In this document: positions 1 through 12,009 of the stretch, one piece after another
How the letters are laid out: every line of letters begins with the position of its first letter
Position numbering within the stretch: the first letter of the stretch is position 1
Assembly (NCBI GenBank): GCA_029718625.1
Contig: CM056381.1
Location: 57,592,157-57,656,156 of the forward strand
Origin: Synaphobranchus kaupii
Lineage: Eukaryota > Chordata > Actinopteri > Anguilliformes > Synaphobranchidae
Direction of reading: 5' to 3'
Length of the DNA: 64,000 nucleotides
Program-made: the position numbers and the translations under genes
Notes under the pieces: model-generated
What the model saw: only the letters and a program-made list of their open reading frames with translations
What the model was told of the DNA's origin: nothing
Databases searched by the model: none

Positions 1-632
1 TCCTGTGTGAATCGGCATTTGAGTAATTTGGGGTGATTTTTTTTTTTTCTTGCACAAGGACTCCGACTCCTGCATTTACAAAATTTGAAGTGAATTATTG
101 CCTATTTCCAACACTGTAGCCATCTTCAATGCACCAATTTGCATGCTGTGCCTTACACATGTGCAGAAAATAGGCTAACACTTTGCAAACTGCCAATATG
201 GAAGTATAGGAATGTTACATTTCAGTCGTATCCGGTGAGAATCCTTGGGATTTGATCAGTAGCCAAAATATGAGTGAAATACAGACTTTGTTTATCCTAT
301 GAGAATGAATGGCGAAGGTACAAAATTATTAAACAGCTGAAATGTAAATATGCCTAATTGTATTATTTGAGGTGAAACACTTCAACATAATTGAAACAGA
401 GCCTGCTACCATATGCCTAACATATTTTAGGCTATTTATATGGTCTACGGAAAGAGCAAACCAAACCGACATTTTCAGGAATTTAGAACATACTGGACGG
501 ATATTTTCGGTCCAGGAAAGAAGATATACAGTAAAAAGCCATAAAAACAACAGCATTTCATAATATATTACATTTGATAATACGGGGGAATCCTGACTTG
601 GAGCGTTGCATTTGCAAACTCATTTTATGCAC
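1..632. other. smc6 intron, nothing recognised
   Basis: AT-rich intronic sequence upstream of exon a. Short antisense and sense ORFs occur (for example around 329-563), but none resembles a protein family and no splice-bounded exon is visible. Confidence 0.5.
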
Positions 633-636
633 TTAA

Positions 637-1057
637 AGGTTGTATCAGCGATGCTGGGCCGAAACATAAATGATCACATTCATCTGATTTTTCCTCACGA
701 TCCGCTAGCTGCCCGCCCCATAAGCAGGCCGTCAAAAAACCGCGTCTCTGTAGGCAGCCTTTGCTCCGAGATCGTACACAAAAACAAATGGTACTACCAA
801 CCACTCAAAACCAAAATAAACAGTATTCCAACCAATCACAATGATCTGCACAAACGCTAATACTCTTATCTTGCTGAAATCTTGACGGATTTACAAACGG
901 TTTGGTTTCTTACAAACGTTATTAACGTGGTTATCATTCTGGATGCTTGAACACTATTTTTTAAAACATAACATAATTATTCATAAAACAGAGCTGGCTC
1001 TGTTTGTTTGGGATTTCGCTTCAGAAGTGACGTCACCCAAAATCGCTGATACAACCT
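637..1057. mobile_element. TTAA-flanked MITE, copy 1
   Basis: A 421-bp non-autonomous DNA element flanked by TTAA (633-636 and 1058-1061). Terminal inverted repeats are AGGTTGTATCAGCGAT on the left and its complement on the right. It is almost identical to the copy at 17893-18303 apart from small indels. There is no coding capacity; the 84-codon ORF across it is accidental. TTAA targets fit piggyBac or Kolobok mobilisation. The superfamily is inferred. Confidence 0.85.
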
Positions 1058-1217
1058 TTAATGCAAAATCATATTCTGATTCAGACTTGCGCGCAATATA
1101 AAGTCTGATACACCCTCAGAAAATATGATATATTGAAAATGAATGGATTCTGTGTTATTTGCTTATATTAACTGCGTGAGGATGGAAAGAAACAAAGACA
1201 AAAATCAGAAGATTGAC

Positions 1218-1330
1218 TCTTAGGGCTCTATTTTCTGGCTGGCGGGTGGTGAGCCAGCGCTTTGGCGAAGTGACATTTTCGCGCTCCTGAGTCCGCTTGA
1301 CTTATTGCACGTATTGCGATAAAAACATAC
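1218..1330. repeat. Fragment with AGGGCTCTATTTT terminus (hAT-like family)
   Basis: The start TTAGGGCTCTATTTT followed by G+C-rich GCGC words resembles the ends of the larger family seen at 25474-27374, 35297-40207 and 55503-57330. Only one end is recognisable. Confidence 0.35.
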
Positions 1331-1573
1331 CTCCTAACTTAATTACATTCAATTGAATCAATGCAAAATAGATAGCCTATCGTCTTCCAGTGCGGTCGTA
1401 GTTGGAAATTGACAGTGGGTAGACTTGTTCAGGAAGCGGGAGTTCTCCCGACCACGACCGAATGGTTCTGCTATCGTTTTTCACGTAACCATGTGATGCG
1501 GGATAGCCCGACATGGTCAAAACGAGTCCACCCAATATGCCGGGTCGCAATGCACACGGCTCTTATAATGCGG

Positions 1574-1915
1574 CCTTCAAGTGCTCCTCGGAAGCTCCTA
1601 TTTCCCAGGAGCAAAATCGTACTTACGGTGCTGACACATTCACATGCTCTGATATCGGAATTAGGCTACCAGCAAAGATGGAGGTCTAGAAAGTAGGCTA
1701 AATGTTTAAAAAACACAAGGAGAGCTGCTATCACTTTCTGAGCAATTTATAATATATTAAAGTAGGCTATATATTTTACTAAGTGTGCTGTGTGTGCGCG
1801 TGACCATCAATATGATAATCTACTGTCTGGTTGCATTATCATACGTGAATATCGCATTTTCTGCCATTTCGATTTGGCTACTGGGAAATAGGAGCTTCTG
1901 AGGAGCACTTGAAGG
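1574..1915. repeat. Inverted repeat, 35-bp arms
   Basis: The arm at 1574-1608 (starting CCTTCAAGTGCTCCTC) is the complement of 1881-1915 with one mismatch in 35. A related word (CAGCACTTGAAGG) recurs near 2048. Probably a foldback MITE. Nothing else between it and exon a is recognised, apart from AT-rich sequence around 3000-3090. Confidence 0.6.
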
Positions 1916-3109
1916 ATAGAGAGGTGAAAGGTCAGTGGTGAAACATCACAACTCGGGAACTCGGGTAGCAAAATGATCTCAATACCACTTGGAGGTTAGA
2001 TCAAGTGCAACTTAAATGTAGGAAACCCGTATTTCCGATAATTCCGACAGCACTTGAAGGCAGCATGAAAAGGACACTTTAAAGTGTGGTATCGTGAGTA
2101 ATATTAAAGTCTAAAACTTTCTGTCTGATCGTTGACTCGGAAGCATAGCCGAGTTGGCTATGTGCAAATAATGGATTAACGCTGCACAGCGTCATGCGCC
2201 ATAGTAGGGCCTATATGTCTCTGTGTGATTAGCAGACAGATAACGTTACCAGAGAAAGATGGACCAATGATGTTAAAGTCGGAAGATGTTTTAATTGAGT
2301 TATTCATAATTTCATTGACAATTACGATAGTTTTAATTGAAGGATTGTTGTGAAACAATATTTATGCTGTATTTAATATTTGAATATATAATGACTTTTG
2401 TCATTACATTGATATGAACGATCATGACGGTAACGTGCTCAAATCCGCGGTAAGCCTCCCATGACCGCGGTATGGCGATAATTTTTTCAGCCCTAGGTAT
2501 GAACCTTGTTAGTCTCTTTTCCAATACAAAGATACATTTCAGTCTCGGAATGTGCCATTTTCACAGAAATAACCATTTTGAGTGTAACCCAGTATGAAAT
2601 CAGGTGTGGGGAATTCCTGGGTGTCTATATTGGTTATCTGTAGGTGAATCCCAAGCTGGCGAGCTATATTTGCATGTTTGAGTCTGTTCTTTGGAAGTCA
2701 CATCCTGCATGACGTCTTGATTATTTAATAATGTAACCCATGCAGTATATATTTCACATTAGAATTTTACCGTTTGATTTGTTTCATAAGTGAGACAATG
2801 TGATACGTAATAGCCCACAGAGCAATAATGTAGTAGGGTGTTCTTTAATGTAGTACACTTTAATTCTGACTTTTATTTCTAGGGTGTTCTCTGAAGGTTA
2901 TTTTCTTGAGTTGACAGGGGATTTAGAATTGCAAATTGCAACCCATCAATATTGGACCACCACTGCTTTCTGTTGCACTGAAAAGCTTCCTGTCAGAGAA
3001 GGGAGCAAAAAAAATTATATTATAAATTATATTATATATAATGAATTATATTATTAAATGATATATATTCTGTATGGTTTTTTATTAATATATTTTTGCT
3101 TCTCTCCAG

Positions 3110-3224
3110 AGCTGTCCAACATCCAGAATATCCCACTGTGCTCCAGGCTCTAGAAATCCAAGATCCAGTGGTGGCCAACTGCCTGATTGACATGAGAGGG
3201 ATTGAAACAGTTTTGCTAATTAAG
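3110..3224 (+). CDS. smc6: smc6 coding exon a (first in window)
   Basis: Acceptor TTCTCTCCAG and donor GTACAT flank 115 bases. The exon begins with the last base of a codon. It encodes the hinge-side stretch ending in [12 protein letters not shown], which is highly conserved in SMC6. The intron before it is longer than 3.1 kb and runs off the window. Confidence 0.95.
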
Positions 3225-6200
3225 GTACATTAAAAAAAAGAAACACACACATAATCGAACCTTCTAGATATAAATCTCTAGAGCAGTGGTTCTCAAGCTC
3301 GGTCCTGGGGCCCCCCTGTGTATGCTGATTTTCATTCCAACCACAATAGCTATCGGATAATTTTAACAATTTTTTTAAATTGCACTTTTCATGTTTTGAT
3401 GGATTATTTACCCTCTTAAACCAAATTATGTCAGAAAATAGCTACGCATGCCATGTAGAATAAATGTCCCATGTTCACATTCTGCTTATTGTGCTATATT
3501 GCAAACAATTTCATTAAAAGAGGTACAACTAAGTAAATGAAAGGCCGAGGTGAATCAATAGGCTCCTAATAGGTGAAAGTGTGGAGATATGGCCATGGAA
3601 ACTAACCATTTGGTTGAGAATGAAGTCAAAGACAACGCAAAATTGATAATGAGCCAAACCTGCATTGTGTTAATAAGTTTAAGGAAACAAAATTATTAAA
3701 GGACTTAAACACGTGTTCAACGACCTAATTAGGAGCATATTGATTCACCTCCGTCTTTAATTTGATCAGTTATAACATTTTAACTGTTTTTATGTAATTG
3801 TTTGCAATATAGCACAATGTGAATATGGGACTTTTTATTCAGAATGGCATGTATAGCTATTTTCTGACATAATGTTTTAAGAGGGTAAATAATCCATCAA
3901 AACATGAAATGTGCAATTAAGAAAAATTAACAGCTTGTTAAAATTCTCTGATCGCAATTGTGGTTGTAATGAAAACCAGCATACACTGGGGGCCCCCAAG
4001 ACCGAGTTCGAGAACCACTGCTCTAGAGTTCAAGGTCAAAATATGAAAATTGTACAAGATAAGTCATGTTTTCCACTATCTAAATTGGACAATGGGCCAT
4101 GTCTTAAAGCTGTTGCTAAAGAACACAATGTAGGCCAGGGTTTCCCCCAGGAAAATAGTGGAGAGGGAAGTGCCTCAGAGGGTAAGCGGCAGCAGCAGCA
4201 GCTAGCCATGGTATTTACATGGCATAGCATACACCTGACCTGCTGAAAACATGACTATACGATGCCAATTTTGTTAAATAGTGCCGCTGCGCCTTCTTTC
4301 CCCCTCATGGAGGTCTGAGTCAGAGTTTGCAGAGGTGCTTGTGAATTCAGTGGAGGTGCAGTACCTCTGCTATTAATACCAGGGGGAAATCATGTAGGCA
4401 TAATTAGCACGAAAAGTCAAAGTCTTTATGGATATTTCAGCAGTTTGAGTCTACTATCGTACAGGTTGTTAATTTTTATCTCTGCTTTGAATCGAGACGT
4501 ATAAGCTACTGGTTTTGGATAGCGCAACATTACAGCACATTTAATTAATGTACTATAGCCTGAGATTTGGGCTGTACAGCTTGGAGTACAACGTTTCATT
4601 GTTTAAGTTGTTTGAAATTATGGCATCTCCTGATCACCTTTGACTCTCTTTCTGCCCAAAATTCAGTGGTCCCGACTGTGTTTTTAGTGTAAGGATGGGT
4701 GGGCATTTAAAACATTTTGGGTACATTTACTGATGTTTTAGTTTTGATGAGCCAATGAATGACAGCTGAAGACTGTGTCCTTGTTTAACATGTGAAATGG
4801 CACTGTCCGGCCTTGTCCTGCCCTGCTTTTCAGAACAATCGAGATGCCCGTCAGGTGATGCAGCGAGGACAGCCTCCGAGAAACTGCCGAGAGGCATTCA
4901 CAATAGATGGCGACCAAGTGTATGCAAACCGCTACTACTCCAGTGACCACCAGAGGGCGCAGTTCCTGAGCAGGGATGTGGAGGAAGAGATCAGGTGCGT
5001 GCCAGTGTTCAGTGATCATCACCCGGGGGCAGTAGATCTAAATGCTTGTGGGGCTTGAGGGATGTCATTTTTCCTGATTAGTCAGAAAGTGTTATTTTCA
5101 GACCTTAAGTGTCTCAGGGTCAGGGACCACAAGGCTGTATTGCCTAACATTCAATAACAAAATGTAAAAAAGCTTTTGTGCTTTTGATGTACCCAAGTCT
5201 TTTGATGTACCTCAAGTATAAGTTAATTACACCAATGCTAATTAAGGATCTATTTGAGACATGTAGGGTATGAATATCAGTATTGCCTGATTAATCAGGA
5301 AAAATCACATTCTTGTATTTCAGCAACACATTGAGTACTATGATAAAGGGTCATTGTAAGTATGTTTGGAGTTGGAAAAGGGTGTTCCAGCAGTCTTAAG
5401 GCTTGCCCTTAAATTAACTGTCACCTGTTCAACCCCAGACACCTGGAGACGGAGATTTCGAATCAGAAAGCTCAGGTAGAGCATTTCCGGCAGCAAGTTC
5501 AGGTGGAGAAGGGTGATATTCGGCAGAACGATGCCCTGCTGAAGAGAGCGTATGAGGACAGCAAGAGGGCGAAGGTGTGTTTTGCTGCCGCATAGCTAAA
5601 TCAGGGGTCCCTAAACCTGGTCTGGGAAAACCACAGAGTCTTTTGGGTTTCCCAACCCCAATCTTGGTTTTCCTTGATAGCACTTAATTGATCAACTAAA
5701 GCAGTTGATTACACAATTAATTCACCTCACCGAGTTTCTTGGGTTCAGAAATGTTAATGTGAAAACAAAAACTGACACTGCGGTTATCCAGGACCAGGTT
5801 TGGGGATCCTAGCAGACACCGTGGGTCACCAGGACCAGAGTCCTAAGTAGTACAAGATAGTCGCTAGCGTCCCTGTTGCCAATAAACTGCTCACCTTTCA
5901 ATCTCCCCAGGACAAATTCCGCAAACTGCAGCTGGAAATGAGTGATCTCCAGAATGTGGAAGAACCTCAGTCTGAAGACATCAGACCTCTTGTAAGAACT
6001 ATTCTGTCATCTTCTAGTAAAGACAGATCAGCTTTAATTTATTAGTATGTAGACGCTAATTCAGAATGTCTTCCAATATAATGTCATACTATTTTTATTT
6101 GTGTGTAGTACTTCATTCTTCCCTAACGATACTATACCTGTGAAAGTATCATGATACCAAGTAGTGTCGTGATATACCATGGGTGTTTGTTTGATGCTGT

Positions 6201-9200
6201 ATTTCTCATGTGTGATGCACATGCCTATGCTAACACACACATCGGAGTAGTTTAAGATGCATTGTCACACATTTAGAATAGAATAGAATAACTTTTATTT
6301 TCCCGTGAGGGAACTTCAGTTGTACCCACCAGCAACAACAAAAAAAAGACATAGACAGTGGGGCAGACCCATAACACACAAACAAACATATGAAATAAAG
6401 ACATTCAATAGAATCATTGAATTAATCAAACAAATTAGCTAAGTGAATTAAAGTGAAGGTATGAGTCATGATTAAAGATTGAGCATGAAAAACAACAGCT
6501 TCCCACCCGCCCCCACTGTCAAGCAGTCCAACAGCTGTAGGAACAAAGCTGTCGACGTACACAAACTCCGCCTCCGCATTCATCCGCGGCTTTCCTCAGC
6601 ACCGAACTGCCTGAGCCTCACTCCTCCCCTGCAGTCTCTTCTCCTTCCCTTCCCTTCCCTGGCGGCCTTTTCAGGATTGCCTGCAGTCCTGGATCAGTCT
6701 TGATATCTTCATCTCCGGTGAAGAATGATGGTATCTTTGTAGCTGCAGATCTAACGGATATTCGCGATTATGTTGTGAATGCGTCTCCATGGTGACGACC
6801 ATACACAAAATTATCCCGACTGGATAATTCGGCAATATTATCAAAACGAGCAACAGGAGTGCCCTGAGAAATCTCCAGCCGGCTTCCCCATCTCACAACA
6901 GACACACAGCGCATGAAAAAACAAAAGACAAAAGCCAACAAAACACAACAAAACACATTCAGATTAACGAAAACGAGAGACAGCTGGACTACGTCGCCAT
7001 TACAGCGCCACGTAACATAACGTTAGGGAGGTAATGACTTGGATCTTATCTCAATTTCTTAGTTCTAATGGTGGAATGATCTGGGTAAGAAACAAAGCCA
7101 AAAAAAAAGTTGTCTTTGTCCTCTCAGAATGTCCTTTACTTTAGAGTTTTCTCAGAAAGCAGTTAGACCTGTCACAGAACGGCGCTGGGTATTGTCTTTC
7201 TATGGAAAACCTATTTATTTATTTTTTAAATTCTTTTTCAGCTTTATTGGACAGCACAGTAGAGAGACCAGCAGAATGAGCGTGAGAAAGGGAGAGACGT
7301 GACAATGTTGGCGTAATTGGATTCGAACTGCCGACATCCCAGCTCACAGTGAGCATGTGGATAGTGCTCTACCGGCTCTACGTGTTTCGCCTTTTCAATC
7401 AATGCTGTGGTGTGGCATATAAGCACAGTCTAATTATGACAATCCTAAAAATAAAAATAAAATAAACCTTTTTAACAAGAGCACAAAACTGCTTAGCTAG
7501 CTCAGTTTTTACGTAACTAATATAGTCAATGTAAACCAGTATTCTTTATCACACATTTCAGATTCCGCAATCACAAGTTGATTTTCATTTTTTTTAAGCT
7601 AGCTGCTGTCTGCTGGGCATCAACGTCATGCGGCGTTGCCACATGGGAAGTACAGCAATATCACACTCATACATAAAGAAACAATCAGGAAATATAGGCA
7701 GAGTTTGTGATTGCTGACAGGGGGGGCAACTTAACAATTGACAAAAGATGTTGTATGCACCGACTCCCTCCCTGTCACACCCATAAACATGTACGGGATA
7801 TTTTTTTTATTATTAACAATGTAATTATTCATTTTGAACATAACAATGACTAATGAATGGGCCCCTACTGTTTGACAATGACTAGTATCATTAGTATCAT
7901 AAGGCTTGTGTACCGAGCTACTACCCTGGAACCAGTATACCATGCAAGCCTAGTATGTAGAATGTCTTTGAAGGAATTTGAATGCATCATGAATATCAAT
8001 GAGTATTCCTAGAATTAAATAAAGTTCAGATTTTTGAACTTTTTATAAATGTTGAAGAATAAGTTACGTAGGTCACTGAATACAATTGTTATTCACTGCA
8101 CCCTTGGCACGTACCAACCAGCAGTGTTTGAGGAGCATGTGTTTTACAAGAGCTGATGTTTAGCCTGATGACCTGGGTTGGGTGCACTTTCCTCTCTGGC
8201 CAGGAGGAGGAGCTACAAGAGATCTGCGGAAAGATTGATGTGGCTCGGAAGGAGAGTGAAGTTGCCCGGCAGCAGGCAAGCCAGCTGAAGACAGCCTTGG
8301 AGGAGGCAGAGATTAAATACAAGCAGCACAAAGACATCATCAGCAGTGTCACTGAAGAAGCTGACCCCATCAAGGTCAGCTTGTGTGAATTCTGTTTTAT
8401 GCTTTCTGTGCCAAGTGCTGTGTGAGTATCTGTGAAAAAGTCTTTCCAAAGTAAAGTACCGATGGAACTGGGGTCATAAGCTACAAAACTCCCCCATCTT
8501 TACTGTCGACCAATCATAATTCAACAACACTCACAACCCTCAAATGTGAACTTCTGTCTTGGCCACATTTTTCAGTTTTGTCTTGTCAAGAGGAAGCCAC
8601 TTGGCCCCGAAAGCACTGACTCTGAAATTTTGGTGTAATTCATGACCTAAATACCTAAGACGTTTTTAATTGATATCGTTACAAACATGTTTCTCATGAA
8701 TTCTCAGTTCTGAATTGGGGCCCTTAATCTGTAACAGTCTGCAATAGCGGAATCTCATTTCCAAGTTTAATTTATAAAAGGTTTGCTCATAATAATTCTG
8801 TTTGTCATATACAGGATGAGCTGAGTAAAACTGACCAAGAAGTAGAGAAAAGCAAACATCACAAAAAGCACTATGACGAGAGGCGGAAGGCCCACATTGC
8901 CGGGATTCAGAAGCTGAAAGCCGACCTGAACACCAAAGAAAAAGAGCTCACGGTACTCTAGAAGTCATTTATGGGTAGCTGGTGGTGGCAGGGATGAGCA
9001 TTAGTTTCTATACGCGTGATTCATTTTCACAAGAAATTGACAACACTGCTTCTGTGCTTTTGTCTGAATGTCAGCATATTAAACCTCGTGTCCAGAGTTT
9101 AAAGGCGAGACAGATCTGTTCAACTTGGGCTGGGCGATGTGACGATAATATCTGACATCGATGGTGATTGACAGCTATCACGATGGGAGCTGGATATCAT

Positions 9201-11974
9201 GATTTACAGACCATGCCCACCTGCAGGCGCTGCACCTTGATAGAGCATATTCCCGCATAAGCGGAATGCACAATGAATAGCCAAAAAATGCATTCCTTTG
9301 CGATTACCTATTCAAACTAATGTTGGGCTATAGTAGACAAGTTTGACATGGTAAATAAAACTCAAGAGGGACGCATCTTGAAGCATTGGATTCTATTATC
9401 AAAAATAGACAAGAAGGCCTGCATTTGTCGCTTTCTTGCTCACTCATCCCTCGTTATTTAGGCGTTTTGGGACTTTGGCAACATTGAGCATTGCATGCAT
9501 AAAATTTGGCAGTGCCGCAGAGAACAGACAACGGGCCTTATAGTCTTCAGAAATAATGTAAAAAATAGTGGACCACTTATTGTAATAGGCCTACCTATAG
9601 CCTGCTGATAATAAAACCTACATCATAGATTTTGTTGCATGCCTACGCTATGACAGCAACAAGAAGAATATTAGCAGGTTCAGATGTAATAAGCTACAGG
9701 CTAAATATTGTATCCTAACATGGGTCCACCAATAAAAAATAATATAAAAACAAAATTTAGAAAATGGGCTATTTATAAAAACAAATAAATGAAGCGGACA
9801 GTGTTGTAGTGTTCACATGTGTATTTGTATTTGGAACATTTTTGGCTTATCTTAAAACTCAATGCTTTATCTGAACAGAAAATAATGGCCAGAACACATA
9901 GCCTATTAAAGGATAACAGTCTTCTACTCTACCTATGCGATAGTATCGTATATCACAATTTTTTACATGACAGTATTGTGATATTAAAGGACATCACCCA
10001 GCCCTAGTTGAAACAGTCAATGTTTTTGTCTTTTCATGTAGACCATGTAGTCTTCACTACGCAACATCAAAATATTTTTATGAAAACTCATGCTGCCAGC
10101 TATTGCAATTAGATCTTTAATGAGCATTAGATGATTATGGAAAGGTACCTGATGAATCCCTACAATGACATGAAATTTACCTCGTAGTCAATCTACATGA
10201 TCTACAGTTTTTTGAGAGGGTGCCCTCTTCTGAATCTGTGACAGGCCTCCATTGAGAAAGCCACAGTGATCTGCCCGAGGGTGGAGGTAAAAAGAACAGC
10301 CAAGAGCCTGGACAGTGAGATCAGCCGCCTCAAACAGAAGATCAGCACACAGCAGAATCAGCATGGAGACAGGGACGAGATCATCAGGTACAGTTTTGAC
10401 CCCTTTCACCTGTGCTCGATTATGATGCCTTGCATTTATATAGCACCTTTCTCACACTCAAAGCGCTTTACAATGATGAGGGGGAAACTCGCCTCAACCT
10501 CCACCGATGTGTAGCAACCACCTGGGTGATGCAACGGCAGCCATTTTGCGCCAGAATGCTCACCACACATCAGCTGAGGTGGAGATGGAGAGAATGATTT
10601 TAGCCAATTAAACTGGGGGATAATTAGGTAGCAGATTGAAATAGCCAGGTTGGGAGTTTAGCCAGGACACCCCTACTCTTTACGATTAGTGTCATGGGAT
10701 CTTTTAATGACCACAGTGAGTCAGGACCTCGGTTTAACGTCTCACCCAAAAGACGGCATCTCCTACAGCACAGTGTCCCCATCATTGCACAGGGGCATTG
10801 GGCTTTATTTGACCAGAGGGAAGATTACCCCCCTACTGGTCCACCAACACCACTTCCAGCAGTTTTCCCAGGAGGTCTCCCATCCAAGTACTAACTAAGC
10901 CCACACCTGCTTCGCTTCAGCCATTCAGCAGGAGCAGACTGCATGGTGGTATGGCTGCTGACAACATTTACATTACAGGCATTTAGCTGAAGCTCTTATC
11001 CAGAGCGACTTACACATTAAGTAGCTTTATTTAATTACAGGAGTATTCATTGATGTTCATGATGCATTCAAATTTCTTCAAAGACATTCTACACACTAGG
11101 GTTGTATGGTATACTGGTTCCACGGTAGTAGCATGGTACTCAAGCCTTACAATACTCGTAATACTACAGTCATTGTCAAATGGTAGTATTGTAAATAGGG
11201 GCCCATTTGGTACAGTCATTATTGTGTTAAAAAAATTAATAACGACATTCTTAATAAGTTCACAATGAATGTTGAAATTCTTAAAAAAATAATTATTTTA
11301 TATAATTAAGTTGGACAAAAATATATTGGCTATTGAGAACTTCCTGGAGTAAGTCACCAAAAATAAACATGCGCATTTTCGCAATGCAAGTACTCAGTAC
11401 TCAAGCCTTACGATACTGATGATGCTACAGTCATTGTCAAATGGCCCCATTCGGTACATTCATTGTTGTGTTCAAAATTAATGATTACATTATTAATCAC
11501 AAGACAAAGATGGCGACGACAAAGTTTTGAAAAAACATGACGTCACATCAAAGTCATACATGTTCACATCCGTTAACATTGTTTACTTTGCCCTGCAATT
11601 GACTACTTTGATAAGATGTTGTTATTGGCAGATGTATGAGGAGAAAATTGCAAGAATAACCCTGGTTTGGGGCTTTATTGTGTAGATGTATGAAGTTTTA
11701 TCTTGAAGTCTTTGTACATGAGGTCAGAAGGTATAGAACTTAAGGGCTGAATCTGAGGTCATTGTGGTTGTTTCTGTAGGAAACCCTGCCAAACTGTCAG
11801 TGCTGTATATGTATGGGGCATGCCTCACCAAGCCATAACTTGGTGCCATCCAAATCACAAACACTTATTTTAATTAATTGACTCGTGTGAATTTTCAGAA
11901 TTCTGAAAGACAAGGAACGTCAGTATTTTTACTGGACACATAAATCCCACCAAATTATTGTCCCAAATTATTGA

Positions 11975-12009
<35 letters not shown>

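Noticed and set aside
10846..10962. A functional 5S rRNA gene
   Set aside because: Only part of 5S matches, with many substitutions, and the sequence continues into a SINE body instead of a T-run terminator.
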